DNA of 47,096 bases from Photobacterium carnosum (GCF_002849605.1 NZ_NPIB01000033.1:1-47096); one strand, 5' to 3'. Positions 35,979 through 45,546 are shown, numbered from the stretch's first letter. The notes: generated from the sequence alone by a model not told the origin. Numbers and translations: made by a program.

Positions 35979-37841
35979 ATGAAATACAAAGATCTACGTG
36001 ACTTTATTGCCTATTTAGAGCAGCAAGGGCAATTACAACGTATTCAACAGCCGGTTAATCCTAATCAGGAAATGACGGAGATTTGCGATCGTACTTTGCG
36101 TGCTGGTGGTCCGGCATTGTTATTTGAAAATCCTGTAGGTTATGACATGCCTGTACTGGCAAACTTGTTTGGTACGCCAGAGCGAGTTGCAATGGGAATG
36201 GGGCGCGACAATGTTAAGCAGTTACGCGAAGTCGGAGAATGGTTAGCGTATTTAAAAGAGCCCGAGCCACCGCATGGCTTGCGGGATGCGATCAATAAAA
36301 TTCCGATATTTAAGCAAGTGCTTAATATGCCCACTAAAGTATTGCGTAAAGCGCCTTGCCAACAAATCATCTGGCAAGGTGATGAGATTGATTTAGATAA
36401 AATCCCAGTGATGAGTTGTTGGGCTGGCGATGTCGCACCGTTGTTAACATGGGGGTTAACTATTACCCGTGGCCCCAATAAAAAGCGCCAAAATCTTGGT
36501 ATTTATCGTCAGCAAAAAATTGCTAAAAATAAAGTCATCATGCGTTGGTTGGCGCATCGTGGTGGCGCGTTAGATATGCGTGAATGGTGTGAAGCCCATC
36601 CGGGTGAAAAATTTCCTGTCACGGTTGCTTTTGGGGCTGATCCTGCAACCGTGCTTGGTGCAGTAACCCCTGTACCTGACTCACTGTCTGAATATGCATT
36701 TGCTGGTTTATTGCGTGGTAGTCGTACTGAGGTGGTTAAAAGCATCAGTAACGACTTACAAGTACCAGCCAGTGCTGAAATTGTGATGGAAGGCTATATC
36801 GACCCTGAAGAATATGCTGATGAAGGCCCTTATGGTGATCATACCGGCTATTACAATGAGGTTGAACGCCATCATGTGTTTACCATTACTCATATTACGA
36901 TGCGTAACGATCCGATTTATCACAGTACCTATACCGGGCGTCCACCGGATGAACCCGCAGTGCTTGGGGTGGCATTAAACGAAGTCTTTGTGCCGATTTT
37001 ACATAAGCAGTTTCCTGAAATTGTCGATTTTTATCTGCCGCCAGAAGGGTGTTCTTATCGCATGGCAGTGGTAACAATGAAGAAGCAATATCCCGGCCAT
37101 GCTAAGCGGGTGATGATGGGGGTATGGTCGTTCTTACGTCAGTTCATGTATACCAAGTTTGTTATCGTGTGTGATGATGACGTTAATGCCCGTGATTGGC
37201 AGAGCGTGATTCATGCGATGACGATGCGAATGGATCCGGTGCGAGATAGCCTATTTATTGATAATACTCCGATTGATTCGCTGGATTTCGCCTCGCCCGT
37301 AGTGGGTTTAGGTTCAAAAATGGGGATTGATGCCACCATTAAATGGCCTGCAGAATTGGCAATAATGCAAACAGAGGCTACGTCTGTTAAGACTGCGTTT
37401 GATATTGAGGCTGGATTACTTGCGTTGAAGTTACAATTCCCTGCCATTATTGATTGCTATCTACCGCTTGAAGCCGCTAATTACAGCATGGCAATCATAA
37501 GTATGAATAAAACCATTGCGGGTGAAGCCGAGCAAGTGATGACTGGTGTATGGGAATTTTTAAATCAATTTACCGATGCTAAGTTTGTGATTGTGTGTGA
37601 TGGTGACGTTAATGTACGCGATTGGAATGATGTTATTTGGGCGGTGACGACACGGATGGATCCTAGTCGTGATACGGTATTAATTGCAGCCACACCGACT
37701 TGTTGTTCGAAAATTGGCTTTGATGCGACTAATAAAATTGGCGTAGAAACCCACCGTGAATGGGGAACTCCAATCGTTAAAGATCCACAGATAGTGGCGC
37801 AGGTTGATGCAATGTGGGCCCAATTAGCGATTAAAAACTAA
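35979..37841 (+). CDS. ubiD: 3-octaprenyl-4-hydroxybenzoate carboxy-lyase UbiD with duplicated C-terminal part
   Basis: This 620-residue protein is a prenylated-FMN-dependent decarboxylase of ubiquinone synthesis. Residues 1 to about 460 follow E. coli UbiD (497 aa), including [24 protein letters not shown] and the acidic catalytic region [11 protein letters not shown] to [11 protein letters not shown]. After [13 protein letters not shown] the chain does not end: about 142 residues on, a second diverged copy of the C-terminal part appears ([10 protein letters not shown]..., [20 protein letters not shown]), then the normal tail [14 protein letters not shown]. The first copy is complete, so activity should be retained. 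It is followed by a ferredoxin gene and fre. Confidence 0.95.
   Translation: MKYKDLRDFIAYLEQQGQLQRIQQPVNPNQEMTEICDRTLRAGGPALLFENPVGYDMPVLANLFGTPERVAMGMGRDNVKQLREVGEWLAYLKEPEPPHGLRDAINKIPIFKQVLNMPTKVLRKAPCQQIIWQGDEIDLDKIPVMSCWAGDVAPLLTWGLTITRGPNKKRQNLGIYRQQKIAKNKVIMRWLAHRGGALDMREWCEAHPGEKFPVTVAFGADPATVLGAVTPVPDSLSEYAFAGLLRGSRTEVVKSISNDLQVPASAEIVMEGYIDPEEYADEGPYGDHTGYYNEVERHHVFTITHITMRNDPIYHSTYTGRPPDEPAVLGVALNEVFVPILHKQFPEIVDFYLPPEGCSYRMAVVTMKKQYPGHAKRVMMGVWSFLRQFMYTKFVIVCDDDVNARDWQSVIHAMTMRMDPVRDSLFIDNTPIDSLDFASPVVGLGSKMGIDATIKWPAELAIMQTEATSVKTAFDIEAGLLALKLQFPAIIDCYLPLEAANYSMAIISMNKTIAGEAEQVMTGVWEFLNQFTDAKFVIVCDGDVNVRDWNDVIWAVTTRMDPSRDTVLIAATPTCCSKIGFDATNKIGVETHREWGTPIVKDPQIVAQVDAMWAQLAIKN
37020..37790 (+). 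repeat. Direct duplication within ubiD
   Basis: The coding segment around 37020-37350 is repeated at about 37446-37760, an offset of 426 bp (142 codons). Paired landmarks are [62 protein letters not shown] and MDPVRDS/MDPSRDT. The second copy has lost the [11 protein letters not shown] segment. Confidence 0.9.
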
Positions 37842-37927
37842 ATTGGATCGCTATCATAAGCACTAATTAATCGCCTGATGTTTTTATATTTCAGTGACAA
37901 TATTCGTCATTGAACTGAGAGTTTTTT

Positions 37928-38191
37928 ATGTACCAAGTACGCCTGTTGCCAAATAACATTACGTTTACTGCTAGCCCGCAGCAAACTGTATTACAAGCAG
38001 CGCTCAACGCAGGTATCGCTTTTCCTAATCGCTGCCAAGTGGGTGCTTGTGCGATGTGTATGTGTCGTAAACAATACGGTCAAATAAGCTATGAGCTTGA
38101 GCCGATGTTGACGCCACAAGAGCAGGCACAAGGCTGGATTTTTGCTTGTCTTGCGAGGGTGGAAAGCGACTTGGTATTATCGTTAGACTAG
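37928..38191 (+). CDS. Plant-type 2Fe-2S ferredoxin
   Basis: This 87-residue protein has the 2Fe-2S cluster pattern Cys-x4-Cys-x2-Cys in CQVGACAMC (residues 36-44) and a fourth Cys near 74 (FACLA). It is a small cytoplasmic electron carrier. It sits 86 bp after ubiD and 9 bp before fre, so it probably forms an operon with fre. Being next to a flavin reductase suggests that Fre, or the pair, passes electrons from NAD(P)H to an unknown acceptor; that is inference. E. coli lacks this gene between ubiD and fre. Confidence 0.92.
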   Translation: MYQVRLLPNNITFTASPQQTVLQAALNAGIAFPNRCQVGACAMCMCRKQYGQISYELEPMLTPQEQAQGWIFACLARVESDLVLSLD

Positions 38192-38200
38192 AGGAAAACC

Positions 38201-38911
38201 ATGTCTATCCAATGTGAAGTAAAGTCAGTTGAACCGTTGGCATGTAATACATACCGTATTTTATTAACGCCATTACAAGCCCTCGATTTCAAAGCAGGGC
38301 AATACTTATTAGCGGTAATGGGAGAGCAAGATAAACGTCCGTTCTCGATTGCTAGCAGCCCTTGTCGTCAAGATGAGCTTGAACTTCATATTGGTGCTGC
38401 TGAGCATAATGCGTATGCGCTAGAAGTGGTTGATACAATGAAGAACGCGTTAGCTACTCACCAAACAGTGACGGTTGAAGCTGCGCATGGTGAAGCTTGG
38501 TTACGCCATGAAAGTCAGCGTCCATTATTGATGATTGCGGGGGGGACGGGTTTTTCTTATATTCGCAGTATGGTTGATAATTGTATTAGTCGTGGTTTAA
38601 CTCAGCCGATCTTTGTTTATTGGGGAGGGCGTGATGTGTGCCAATTATATGCTAACGCCGAAATGCAGGCATTAGCCCAGCAATACCCCAATATTAGCTA
38701 TGTGCCCGTGGTAGAAACCGCAACTGAAGGTTGGCAGGGTAAAGTTGGTAATGTGCTTGATGCGGTTGCTGATGATTTTGTAAGCTTATCTGCCTATGAC
38801 ATTTATGTGTGTGGTCGTTTTGAAATGGCGGGTGCGGCACGTGAACGTTTCTGTACTGAAAAAGGTGCATTACGCGATCATATGTTTGCTGATGCGTTTG
38901 CGTTTATTTAA
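38201..38911 (+). CDS. fre: NAD(P)H-flavin reductase
   Basis: This 236-residue enzyme reduces free FMN, FAD or riboflavin with NAD(P)H. The flavin-site RPFSIAS motif is near residues 46-52, the nucleotide-binding [12 protein letters not shown] near 111, and the closing [15 protein letters not shown] and FADAFAFI match E. coli Fre. The related LuxG of luminous Photobacterium belongs to the same family, but the location beside ubiD identifies this as fre. AGAGGAAAACC provides a ribosome binding site. Confidence 0.96.
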   Translation: MSIQCEVKSVEPLACNTYRILLTPLQALDFKAGQYLLAVMGEQDKRPFSIASSPCRQDELELHIGAAEHNAYALEVVDTMKNALATHQTVTVEAAHGEAWLRHESQRPLLMIAGGTGFSYIRSMVDNCISRGLTQPIFVYWGGRDVCQLYANAEMQALAQQYPNISYVPVVETATEGWQGKVGNVLDAVADDFVSLSAYDIYVCGRFEMAGAARERFCTEKGALRDHMFADAFAFI

Positions 38912-38926
38912 CGAATGAACCGCATG

Positions 38927-38954
38927 AGAAAGGCGCGATAGTCGCGCCTTTTTT
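38927..38954. terminator. Terminator between fre and the EamA transporter gene
   Basis: A 10-bp perfect stem AAAGGCGCGA/TCGCGCCTTT with a TAG loop and T run. The two genes converge on it. Confidence 0.9.
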
Positions 38955-38958
38955 GTGC

Positions 38959-39846
38959 CTATTTTTTGATGGATAATTCTCTTTGGGTCGCAACCTTTTG
39001 TTTAACCCATGTTTCGTTAAACCATAATGATAATAAAATAATCCCGCCACCAATAATTAATCGTGAGTAATCCACATCGTGGTTCCAGATGACAATATTA
39101 ACGATTAGCCCTGCGGGGACTAAGGCGTTATTCATTATTGCTAACGCGCCAGCATTGACCATTGTCGCGCCTTTGTTCCAAATGAAATATCCTAATCCAG
39201 AAGCAATCACACCGAGGTAGGTTAAAATTCCCCACTGTAATGATGTTGTGGGTAATTTGGCACTATTACCAAATAATAAATACATCGGCACTGCCACGCA
39301 AACTGCCCCTAAATAAAACCAGCCAAAGACCGTATGCTGTGGAATATTCGTTTGTTCTTGTTCAATAATGCGTTTATAGCCAACCTGACCAATCGCAAAG
39401 CATAGGTTAGCGCCTTGAACAATGAAAAATCCAATAATGAAGTGTTGGTTAATTCCCTCAAATTTAATTACCGCCGCCCCAATCACTGCGATCACTGCAC
39501 TCAGTAAATACCATGGCGAGAATTGTTTATGTAATGCGTCATAAATAAGGGTGACATAAATCGGAGTGAAAATAGTGAACAGCAACACTTCTGGTACGGT
39601 TAGATACAAGAACGATTGATAATAAAAACAATACATCAACCCTAACTGAAACGCGCCGACAACCATTAATTTGAGAGCAAGCTTTGGGTGTAGATATTTG
39701 GTACGTAAAAACGGTAAGAAAACTACTGCGGCTAAGCAGACACGGGTTAATACTGAAAACCAAGCATCAACTTGGCCCGCAAGATAAACGCCAATTAAGC
39801 TAAAAGAAAATGCCCATAAAAGGGTAATTACAGATAAGTATCTCAT
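38959..39846 (-). CDS. EamA/DMT-family transporter
   Basis: This 295-residue inner-membrane protein has ten predicted helices arranged as two EamA repeats (about 1-135 and 140-285). Both repeats end in family-typical segments such as WGILTYLGVIASGLGYFIWN and NNALVPAGLIVNIVIW. Members export amino acids or other metabolites. The substrate cannot be deduced. It is transcribed toward fre and lies downstream of uspA on the same strand, separated by a hairpin. Confidence 0.9.
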   Translation of the reverse strand: MRYLSVITLLWAFSFSLIGVYLAGQVDAWFSVLTRVCLAAVVFLPFLRTKYLHPKLALKLMVVGAFQLGLMYCFYYQSFLYLTVPEVLLFTIFTPIYVTLIYDALHKQFSPWYLLSAVIAVIGAAVIKFEGINQHFIIGFFIVQGANLCFAIGQVGYKRIIEQEQTNIPQHTVFGWFYLGAVCVAVPMYLLFGNSAKLPTTSLQWGILTYLGVIASGLGYFIWNKGATMVNAGALAIMNNALVPAGLIVNIVIWNHDVDYSRLIIGGGIILLSLWFNETWVKQKVATQRELSIKK

Positions 39847-39944
39847 CGTCGCAACATGGTATGTTGTAAAAGGTGACGGCAGTGTAACTAAATTGTGGCG
39901 TGAGGAATATGATAATTATAATGCTGAAATCATAACAACAGATT

Positions 39945-39969
39945 AGTCACCGTTATAATAACGGTGACT
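39945..39969 (-). terminator. Hairpin after uspA
   Basis: An 11-bp perfect stem AGTCACCGTTA/TAACGGTGACT with a 3-base loop, 14 bases past the uspA stop codon. It has little U tract. Confidence 0.6.
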
Positions 39970-39983
39970 ATTGTTCATTGGTG

Positions 39984-40406
39984 TTACTTGAGCGGTACGA
40001 TAAGTAGATCAACAGGAGTACGGCTAATAAGTTGACGCGTTGATGATAAAATCTTACTCCAGAAATCTTGATGATGACCACAGATAACTAAATCAACATT
40101 AAGATCTTTGATAGCGCCACAAATTTCTTCACTTAGATCACCACTACCCACTAGGGTGTGAGCAACAGGGTAACCCGCATTATTGGCAAGCTCATGTAAT
40201 CTGTTTTGAGCATCGCTTTCAGCACGTTCGTGCATTTCTGCTAAGTTAATATCAATTAAACCAGTGTAGAGATCAGCATAGTCAACATCGATATGGACCA
40301 GTGATAATTTTGCATCCAACGATTGTGCTAATTTAGCGGCTTTATTGACGAGATAGGCGCTGTCTTCAGAAAGGTCGATAGCAGCGAGAATATGTTTATA
40401 AACCAT
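39984..40406 (-). CDS. uspA: Universal stress protein A
   Basis: This 140-residue cytoplasmic protein has the Rossmann-like UspA fold. The stretch LVHIDVDYADLYTGLIDINL and the motif VICGHHQDFWSKILSS are close to E. coli UspA. It belongs to the UspA class that lacks the ATP-binding G-x2-G-x9-G(S/T) motif. Such proteins accumulate in growth arrest and starvation. The ATG at 40406 gives the family N-terminus MVYKHIL; a GTG one codon upstream is an unlikely start. It is divergent from ftnA. Confidence 0.95.
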   Translation of the reverse strand: MVYKHILAAIDLSEDSAYLVNKAAKLAQSLDAKLSLVHIDVDYADLYTGLIDINLAEMHERAESDAQNRLHELANNAGYPVAHTLVGSGDLSEEICGAIKDLNVDLVICGHHQDFWSKILSSTRQLISRTPVDLLIVPLK

Positions 40407-40660
40407 CACTTACATTCCATGACTATATAATAATGATCTATGTTAGCACTGGTATACACTTAAAAATATCGATTAGATCGCATCTATAGGTTACGAAATG
40501 GTTAATTATTTTTCGTAATCACTGAGTCACTTTTATTGTTATTTTAGTAGCTTATACTAATAGACGTTTTCTTTTTGAGGACGTTTTGTCCCTTTGTTGC
40601 ATTCTTAACAATGCATAGTGACAATGTATTGATTACACTTAAACAGACAGGAGTAGTGCT

Positions 40661-41191
40661 ATGTTAGCCAAGGCAATGGTTGAAAATCTTAACGAGCAAA
40701 TTAATTTAGAATTCTTTTCTTCAAATTTATATCTGCAAATGAGCGCATGGTGTGAAGATAAAGGTTTTGAAGGTGCTGCGGCGTTCTTACGTGTGCATGC
40801 TGCTGAAGAAATGCAACATATGCAACGCTTGTTTACTTATGTAAGTGAAACGGGTGCATTACCTATTTTAGGTACTATTGAAGCACCAAAACATCAGTTT
40901 GCTTCTCTTGGTACGGTGTTTCGTGAAACGTATGAGCATGAACAACTAATCACTAAAAAAATTAATGAATTAGCTCATGTTGCATTTTCTACTCAAGATT
41001 ATTCAACCTTTAATTTCTTACAGTGGTATGTATCAGAGCAACACGAAGAAGAAAAATTATTCAAAGGTATTTTGGATAAAATTGAATTAGTCGGTGAAGA
41101 TGGTAAAGCACTATTTTTTATTGATAAAGACTTAGCAGCGATGGCTAAAGGTGAATCTGCACCAACATCGGTAATGGACTCACAAGCTTAA
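40661..41191 (+). CDS. ftnA: Non-haem ferritin
   Basis: This 176-residue iron-storage protein aligns with E. coli FtnA (165 aa) with an 11-residue longer C-terminus. Ferroxidase-site residues are visible in [27 protein letters not shown] and [10 protein letters not shown]. Twenty-four subunits form a shell that stores ferric iron. AGGAG precedes the ATG. The gene lies between uspA (divergent) and uspB (same strand). A terminator follows, so it is probably a single-gene unit. Confidence 0.97.
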   Translation: MLAKAMVENLNEQINLEFFSSNLYLQMSAWCEDKGFEGAAAFLRVHAAEEMQHMQRLFTYVSETGALPILGTIEAPKHQFASLGTVFRETYEHEQLITKKINELAHVAFSTQDYSTFNFLQWYVSEQHEEEKLFKGILDKIELVGEDGKALFFIDKDLAAMAKGESAPTSVMDSQA

Positions 41192-41199
41192 ATGATTCT

Positions 41200-41228
41200 G
41201 GGGACGATAATAAAATATCGCCCCTTTT
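41200..41228 (+). terminator. Terminator of ftnA
   Basis: The stem GGGG-A-CGATA/TATCG-CCCC, with one bulged A, is followed by TTTTAT. Confidence 0.85.
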
Positions 41229-41265
41229 ATCCCTATAAGCAAATGATATATAAGAGGGGATAACT

Positions 41266-41604
41266 ATGATCAGTGGTGATGCACTTTTGGTTGCAATTTT
41301 TATGGTAGCAACGGTTAATACTTGTAGATATATCAGTACACTACGCTCTTTACTCGTGGTAATGAGAGATTGCGACCCATTGTTATATCAACAGGTAGAT
41401 GGGCGTGGTTTCTTTTCGTCTCAAGGTAATGTTAGTAAACAGATTCGCTTATTTCATTACATTCGTAGCCAACAGTATAAAAAACATCACGATCCGTTAT
41501 TTATGGCTAAATGCATGAAAGTCCGTAAATTATTTGTATTGGCCACTACTTTTATGATCACTTTCTTTGTGGCTATTTTTGCTGTCGCGTTCCTCGGACT
41601 CTAA
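41266..41604 (+). CDS. uspB: Universal stress protein B
   Basis: This 112-residue membrane protein has two predicted helices (about 5-25 and 87-110) around a basic cytoplasmic or periplasmic loop. RSLLVVMRDCDPLLYQQVDG and KHHDPLF match E. coli UspB (111 aa), a sigma-S-dependent protein of stationary phase whose mechanism is unclear. It is close to uspA as in E. coli, but here ftnA is between them. Confidence 0.95.
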   Translation: MISGDALLVAIFMVATVNTCRYISTLRSLLVVMRDCDPLLYQQVDGRGFFSSQGNVSKQIRLFHYIRSQQYKKHHDPLFMAKCMKVRKLFVLATTFMITFFVAIFAVAFLGL

Positions 41605-41623
41605 TCTTCGTTTTATGTATTTA

Positions 41624-41652
41624 GGTGTCACTTTTCTGGTGGCACTTTCTTT
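41624..41652 (+). terminator. Probable terminator of uspB
   Basis: A 7-bp stem GTGTCAC/GTGGCAC with a 7-base loop is followed by TTTCTTT. Confidence 0.6.
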
Positions 41653-41752
41653 GCTGTATCCTCATTCAGTGTTATATCATTGGTATTGATATAATCACAG
41701 CTTATCAATTACCTCTCATTTTTACCCATTTAGCATCGGAAACTAAGTCGTT

Positions 41753-42862
41753 ATGGATCAATTTGTCATCTGGTGGTCATCCCTTGAAAAAGGAGCATCT
41801 GTTAATTGGATGTATAACATCGGCCTGTTACTACTGTTAAGTACATTATTATGGTGTGGGTGGTTATTACTCTCACGCCGCTTAGCTACCATGGCAAGTA
41901 AAACCCATTTAATTTGGGATGATGCCTTAATTGATGCTGTTCGAACACCGGTTTCATTATGTATTTGGGTGTGGCCTGGGCTGATGGCATTAGGGATCAT
42001 GGTCGATAATGTTACGACCTATTCCAGTGGTTTTTTAGCGTCATTACGCCATCTATTATTGGTTGGGGTCTTTATTTGGATTGTGATGCGGTTGATCACC
42101 AATATTGAACAAACCATCTTAGATAATCGTCCCCATCGCGATGCAACTACGGTAACTGCTATTTCAAAAATATTACGCTTACTGGTAATAGTGTTGAGCA
42201 GTTTAGTTGTGATGCAAAATTTCGGCTTAAGTTTGTCGGGGTTACTCACCTTTGGTGGTGTCGGTGGCTTAGTGGTCGGTATGGCAGCTAAGGATTTATT
42301 GGCTAACTTCTTTGGTGGGATGATGCTTTATTTTGATCGACCTTTTAAAGTGGGTGACTGGATCCGCAGTCCAGATCGACAAATAGAAGGTACTATTGAG
42401 CGGATTGGGTTTCGTATGACAGTGATTCGTACCTTTGATAAGCGACCATTGTATGTACCGAACTCCGTCTTTAGTTGCGTGGTGGTTGAGAATGCTTCAC
42501 GGATGCAGAATCGACGTATTAAACAAAGTGTCGGTTTACGTTATTGTGATGCGGCTGTGGTGGGGCTGGTAGTTGATGATATTAAAAAAATGCTCCAAAA
42601 TCATGCTGATATTGAAACGCGTCAAACCTTGATTGTCAGTTTTGACACTTATGGACCCTCGTCGCTGAATATTTTGGTTTACACTTTTACCAAAACGGTT
42701 GATTGGGTCAAATACAAAGCGGTGCAGCAAGATGTGATGCTGCAAATTGTCGCGATTGTACATGCTCATGGTGCTGATTTTGCGTTCCCAACCACGACAT
42801 TAGATATGCCAACAGCTGCAATTACCGCATTAACTGCTATTGATAGTCGTCAACAAGCTTGA
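41753..42862 (+). CDS. Mechanosensitive channel of the MscS family
   Basis: This 369-residue inner-membrane protein has about five transmembrane helices (near 20-40, 68-84, 98-116, 140-158, 163-185), the last with the Gly/Ala-rich pore sequence [23 protein letters not shown] typical of MscS TM3. The beta-domain motif [10 protein letters not shown] and a C-terminal alpha/beta domain follow. It resembles the YnaI/YbdG-size members more than MscS itself (286 aa). It should open on membrane tension after osmotic downshock. It is flanked by uspB and yhiN. Confidence 0.92.
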   Translation: MDQFVIWWSSLEKGASVNWMYNIGLLLLLSTLLWCGWLLLSRRLATMASKTHLIWDDALIDAVRTPVSLCIWVWPGLMALGIMVDNVTTYSSGFLASLRHLLLVGVFIWIVMRLITNIEQTILDNRPHRDATTVTAISKILRLLVIVLSSLVVMQNFGLSLSGLLTFGGVGGLVVGMAAKDLLANFFGGMMLYFDRPFKVGDWIRSPDRQIEGTIERIGFRMTVIRTFDKRPLYVPNSVFSCVVVENASRMQNRRIKQSVGLRYCDAAVVGLVVDDIKKMLQNHADIETRQTLIVSFDTYGPSSLNILVYTFTKTVDWVKYKAVQQDVMLQIVAIVHAHGADFAFPTTTLDMPTAAITALTAIDSRQQA

Positions 42863-42940
42863 TTTTAATCGAATAAATCGCTGTGATTGGATAGCGGTTG
42901 GTATTGGGCTAAGAGGCAGGTAAAATAGAGCCAACAATAG

Positions 42941-42972
42941 AAAAAGGATGCTAATCGTTAGCATCCTTTTTG
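42941..42972 (+). terminator. Terminator of the mscS-like gene
   Basis: A 14-bp perfect stem AAAAAGGATGCTAA/TTAGCATCCTTTTT with a TCG loop. It has A- and T-rich flanks. Confidence 0.93.
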
Positions 42973-43008
42973 CGTTTATTTAGTGACATTTAAGGCTGAT
43001 TGAAATCG

Positions 43009-44196
43009 ATGGCAAACAAATATGATGTAGTAATTATTGGTGCAGGTGCTGCAGGCTTAATGTGCGCTGCCACTGCAGGTAAGCGTGGACGCTCAGTGTT
43101 AGTGCTTGATCATGGTAAGAAACCTGGCCGTAAAATTTTAATTTCAGGTGGCGGTCGTTGTAACTTCACTAATAATGATGTTGCCGCCAATAATTATGTT
43201 TGTCGTAATCCCCATTTTGTTAAATCAGCATTATCGCAATACAGCCAATGGGATTTTATCGGCTTAGTGTGTCAGCATGAAATTGACTATGAAGAGCGTG
43301 ATCACGGCCAGCTATTTTGTATTGATTCAGCGAAAGATATTGTCAAAATGTTAGTTGCTGAATGTGACTTGCCAAATATCAGTTTACGTTATCAGACCGA
43401 TATCTCCTCAATCATGCAATTAGAGACAGGTTTTAGTCTGAGTGTTAATGGTGAAATCATCAGTTGTGAATCGCTGGTGGTAGCAACTGGCGGCTTATCG
43501 ATGCCGAAATTGGGCGCAACCCCGTTTGGTTATCAATTAGCACAACAGTTTGGTTTGAAAATGGTGCCAACTACCGCAGGTTTAGTGCCATTTACACTGC
43601 ATCAACAAGATAAAAATAGTTTTGAAGAATTATCGGGTATTGCTGTACCTGCGGTGATCACAACCGCTGACGGTACCAGTTTCAAAGAAAATTTATTATT
43701 TACCCACCGTGGCTTATCGGGCCCTGTGGTTTTGCAAATTTCATCTTACTGGCAGCCTGGTCAGAAAGTGAGCATTGATTTATTACCGATGCTTAATTTA
43801 GCTGAAACGTTAATTGAATTACGCGAACAGCATCCTAATCAGAGTCTAAAAATCACCTTATCTCGTTTGTTACCTAAGCGTTTAATTGAGGTGCTGATTA
43901 CCCGTGGTGATATTACGGATAAGCCATTAAAGCAACTTAATCACAAAGAATTTGAACAGCTAGCAACCTATTTTCATCAATGGAACATTGCGCCAAATGG
44001 CACTGAAGGCTACCGCACTGCTGAAGTGACGTTGGGTGGGGTTGATACTGATGAATTGTCATCAAAAACCATGGAATCTAAAAAAATTAAAGGTCTGTTT
44101 TTTGCTGGTGAAGTGATGGATGTTAGCGGTTGGCTTGGCGGTTATAACTTCCAGTGGGCATGGAGTTCTGGTTATGTTGCTGGTCAGAATGCTTAA
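43009..44196 (+). CDS. yhiN: YhiN/HI0933-family flavoprotein
   Basis: This 395-residue predicted FAD-dependent oxidoreductase begins with the dinucleotide motif VVIIGAGAAGLMCA. It has the family signature GRKILISGGGRCNFTN, a middle domain with THRGLSGPVVLQISS, and the C-terminal FAGEVMDVSGWLGGYNFQWAWSSG. The reaction of this family is not established. I prefer the ATG at 43009 (MANKYDV) by comparison with relatives. An in-frame TTG at 43000 is closer to the only AAGG and would add three residues. In E. coli yhiN is also near uspB and uspA. Confidence 0.92.
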   Translation: MANKYDVVIIGAGAAGLMCAATAGKRGRSVLVLDHGKKPGRKILISGGGRCNFTNNDVAANNYVCRNPHFVKSALSQYSQWDFIGLVCQHEIDYEERDHGQLFCIDSAKDIVKMLVAECDLPNISLRYQTDISSIMQLETGFSLSVNGEIISCESLVVATGGLSMPKLGATPFGYQLAQQFGLKMVPTTAGLVPFTLHQQDKNSFEELSGIAVPAVITTADGTSFKENLLFTHRGLSGPVVLQISSYWQPGQKVSIDLLPMLNLAETLIELREQHPNQSLKITLSRLLPKRLIEVLITRGDITDKPLKQLNHKEFEQLATYFHQWNIAPNGTEGYRTAEVTLGGVDTDELSSKTMESKKIKGLFFAGEVMDVSGWLGGYNFQWAWSSGYVAGQNA

Positions 44197-44271
44197 TATT
44201 TAAGCGATAATTTTTATGATTTAAATGCTTAAAAGATTCAAATTTTATCCAAAATGATGTTTTTTTATCGG

Positions 44272-44308
44272 TATTACTTGGTTAAGTATAAAATGTTTCC
44301 AAGTAATA
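44272..44308. promoter_or_regulatory. Inverted repeat upstream of the first csp gene
   Basis: Perfect 10-bp arms TATTACTTGG and CCAAGTAATA enclose 17 bases, about 45 bp upstream of a promoter. It could be an operator, or a weak terminator for yhiN, although a U tract is lacking. Confidence 0.4.
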
Positions 44309-44352
44309 TCATCTACTTATGTTTTTTTTGATGTTTTTTGTGAAAATAAGTC

Positions 44353-44577
44353 TTTACAATAAGTGCGAACCACATAATAATGATGTCGCTCTGTTGTTCA
44401 GAGTTATTAATGAAAACATCAAGTAAAAGAAAAACCCTCAGAATATCTTCGTTATTGTTGCATTCCTTAGTGTTTCCCTTAGCTTCATAGTCACATTCAA
44501 TAATTCAAGCTTTCAGTGCATCGTGATATAATCACGGTAAATATTATGAATTTTAATCCAATATTAAGGGACACATT
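44353..44577 (+). promoter_or_regulatory. Promoter and long leader of the first csp gene
   Basis: TTTACA (44353-44358) and AATAAT (44376-44381) are 17 bp apart and each matches consensus at five of six positions. A start near 44388 gives a leader of about 190 nt, similar to the long temperature-sensing leader of E. coli cspA. The leader ends in AAGGGACACATT before the ATG, as it does for the second csp gene. Confidence 0.65.
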
Positions 44578-44784
44578 ATGTCTACTACTGGTATCGTTAA
44601 GTGGTTCAACGAAGAGAAAGGTTTCGGTTTCATTACTCAAGACAATGGCGGTGCTGACGTATTCGTTCATTTCCGTGCAATCGCTTCTGAAGGTTTCAAA
44701 ACTCTTGCTGAAGGCCAAAAAGTGTCTTTTGAAGTAGAGCAAGGCCAAAAAGGTCTTCAAGCTGCAAACGTTGTAGCTTTATAA
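44578..44784 (+). CDS. Cold-shock protein (CspA family), copy 1
   Basis: This 68-residue single-stranded RNA/DNA-binding protein is one cold-shock domain. RNP1 (KGFGFI) and RNP2 (VFVHF) are intact, and it begins [24 protein letters not shown] precedes the ATG. It differs from the second copy (45547) only at its first few residues and last residue. A long leader suggests post-transcriptional control by temperature. Confidence 0.96.
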
Positions 44785-44795
44785 TATTCTAAGTC

Positions 44796-44830
44796 GACGT
44801 AAATGGTCTTTGTACCATTTACGTCACTTT
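44796..44830 (+). terminator. Terminator of the first csp gene
   Basis: A 12-bp perfect stem GACGTAAATGGT/ACCATTTACGTC with a short, interrupted T run (ACTTTT). Confidence 0.75.
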
Positions 44831-44880
44831 TAACTAAAAAATTATTTATACAATATCATCGAAATATAAAACACTTCCAA

Positions 44881-44904
44881 CATCTGCATCTGCATCTGCA
44901 TCTG
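44881..44904. repeat. Four tandem CATCTG hexamers
   Basis: Four perfect copies of CATCTG lie between the first csp gene and the small-gene pair. It is a minor microsatellite in non-coding DNA. Confidence 0.9.
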
Positions 44905-45031
44905 TCGTTACGTTCCTTATTTTCTTCGTTACATTATTATAAATAGCATTTTAATACTTAATCCGTAGAAAAGATTTAGATGAATTTTATCATCTTAATA
45001 TTTTGTTACGCATAAACAATTGAGGATACTT

Positions 45032-45127
45032 ATGTCTCGTTCATTAGGCCGTAAGCGGTTTTGGTTCCAACAAACTCGCCCAGAAAACCCTGTAAATTCA
45101 AATGAAAACCAAGAGGTTAAACAATGA
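45032..45127 (+). CDS. Very small basic protein (31 aa), unknown
   Basis: MSRSLGRKRFWFQQTRPENP and eleven further residues are encoded after an excellent ribosome binding site (TTGAGGATACTTATG). The protein is basic at its N-terminus with an aromatic patch (RFWFQ) and polar at its C-terminus. I do not recognise it. Its stop codon overlaps the next gene's start as ATGA (45124-45127), the classical sign of translational coupling. With the next gene it forms a two-gene unit between two csp genes, so a cold-shock link is possible but inferred only from position. Confidence 0.6.
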   Translation: MSRSLGRKRFWFQQTRPENPVNSNENQEVKQ

Positions 45128-45333
45128 TAGTAAATTTTAATTTAGTAAAAGATCAACGTGCTTGGACTGCCAATATTCACCAGTTAAACAGTGATGTGTT
45201 AAAACGCCATATTCTTATTAACGGTAATGTTGATAATCTAGATATATCATTTAGTTACTGTGAAAAAACAGCCGCAGGCAACATAACGAACAGCAGCAAT
45301 AAAGTAATTGGTAATTTCTACATTTCTTATTAA
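45124..45333 (+). CDS. Small protein (69 aa), unknown
   Basis: This 69-residue protein starts MIVNFNLVKDQRAWTANIHQ and overlaps the preceding 31-codon gene by ATGA. The sequence alternates polar and hydrophobic residues in a way that suggests beta strands, with one Cys and no signal or membrane segment. I know no family for it. It has no ribosome binding site of its own apart from AGAGG in the upstream frame, consistent with coupled translation. Confidence 0.6.
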   Translation: MIVNFNLVKDQRAWTANIHQLNSDVLKRHILINGNVDNLDISFSYCEKTAAGNITNSSNKVIGNFYISY

Positions 45334-45546
45334 TACCTCAGGGGATTTAATTAAGAAATGATTTTAATTAAATGTCTTATCTCGCCAAATGACATTATTT
45401 AATGATTATGTAAGTATTGAATGCCTTCTATGACAACACGGTATTGTTATAGTGATTACGCGAAGATTATTACTTATATAAATATTATCATTTCAGATTA
45501 TTACGCTACGCAATAATATAATTACATTTAAGTTAAGGGACACATT

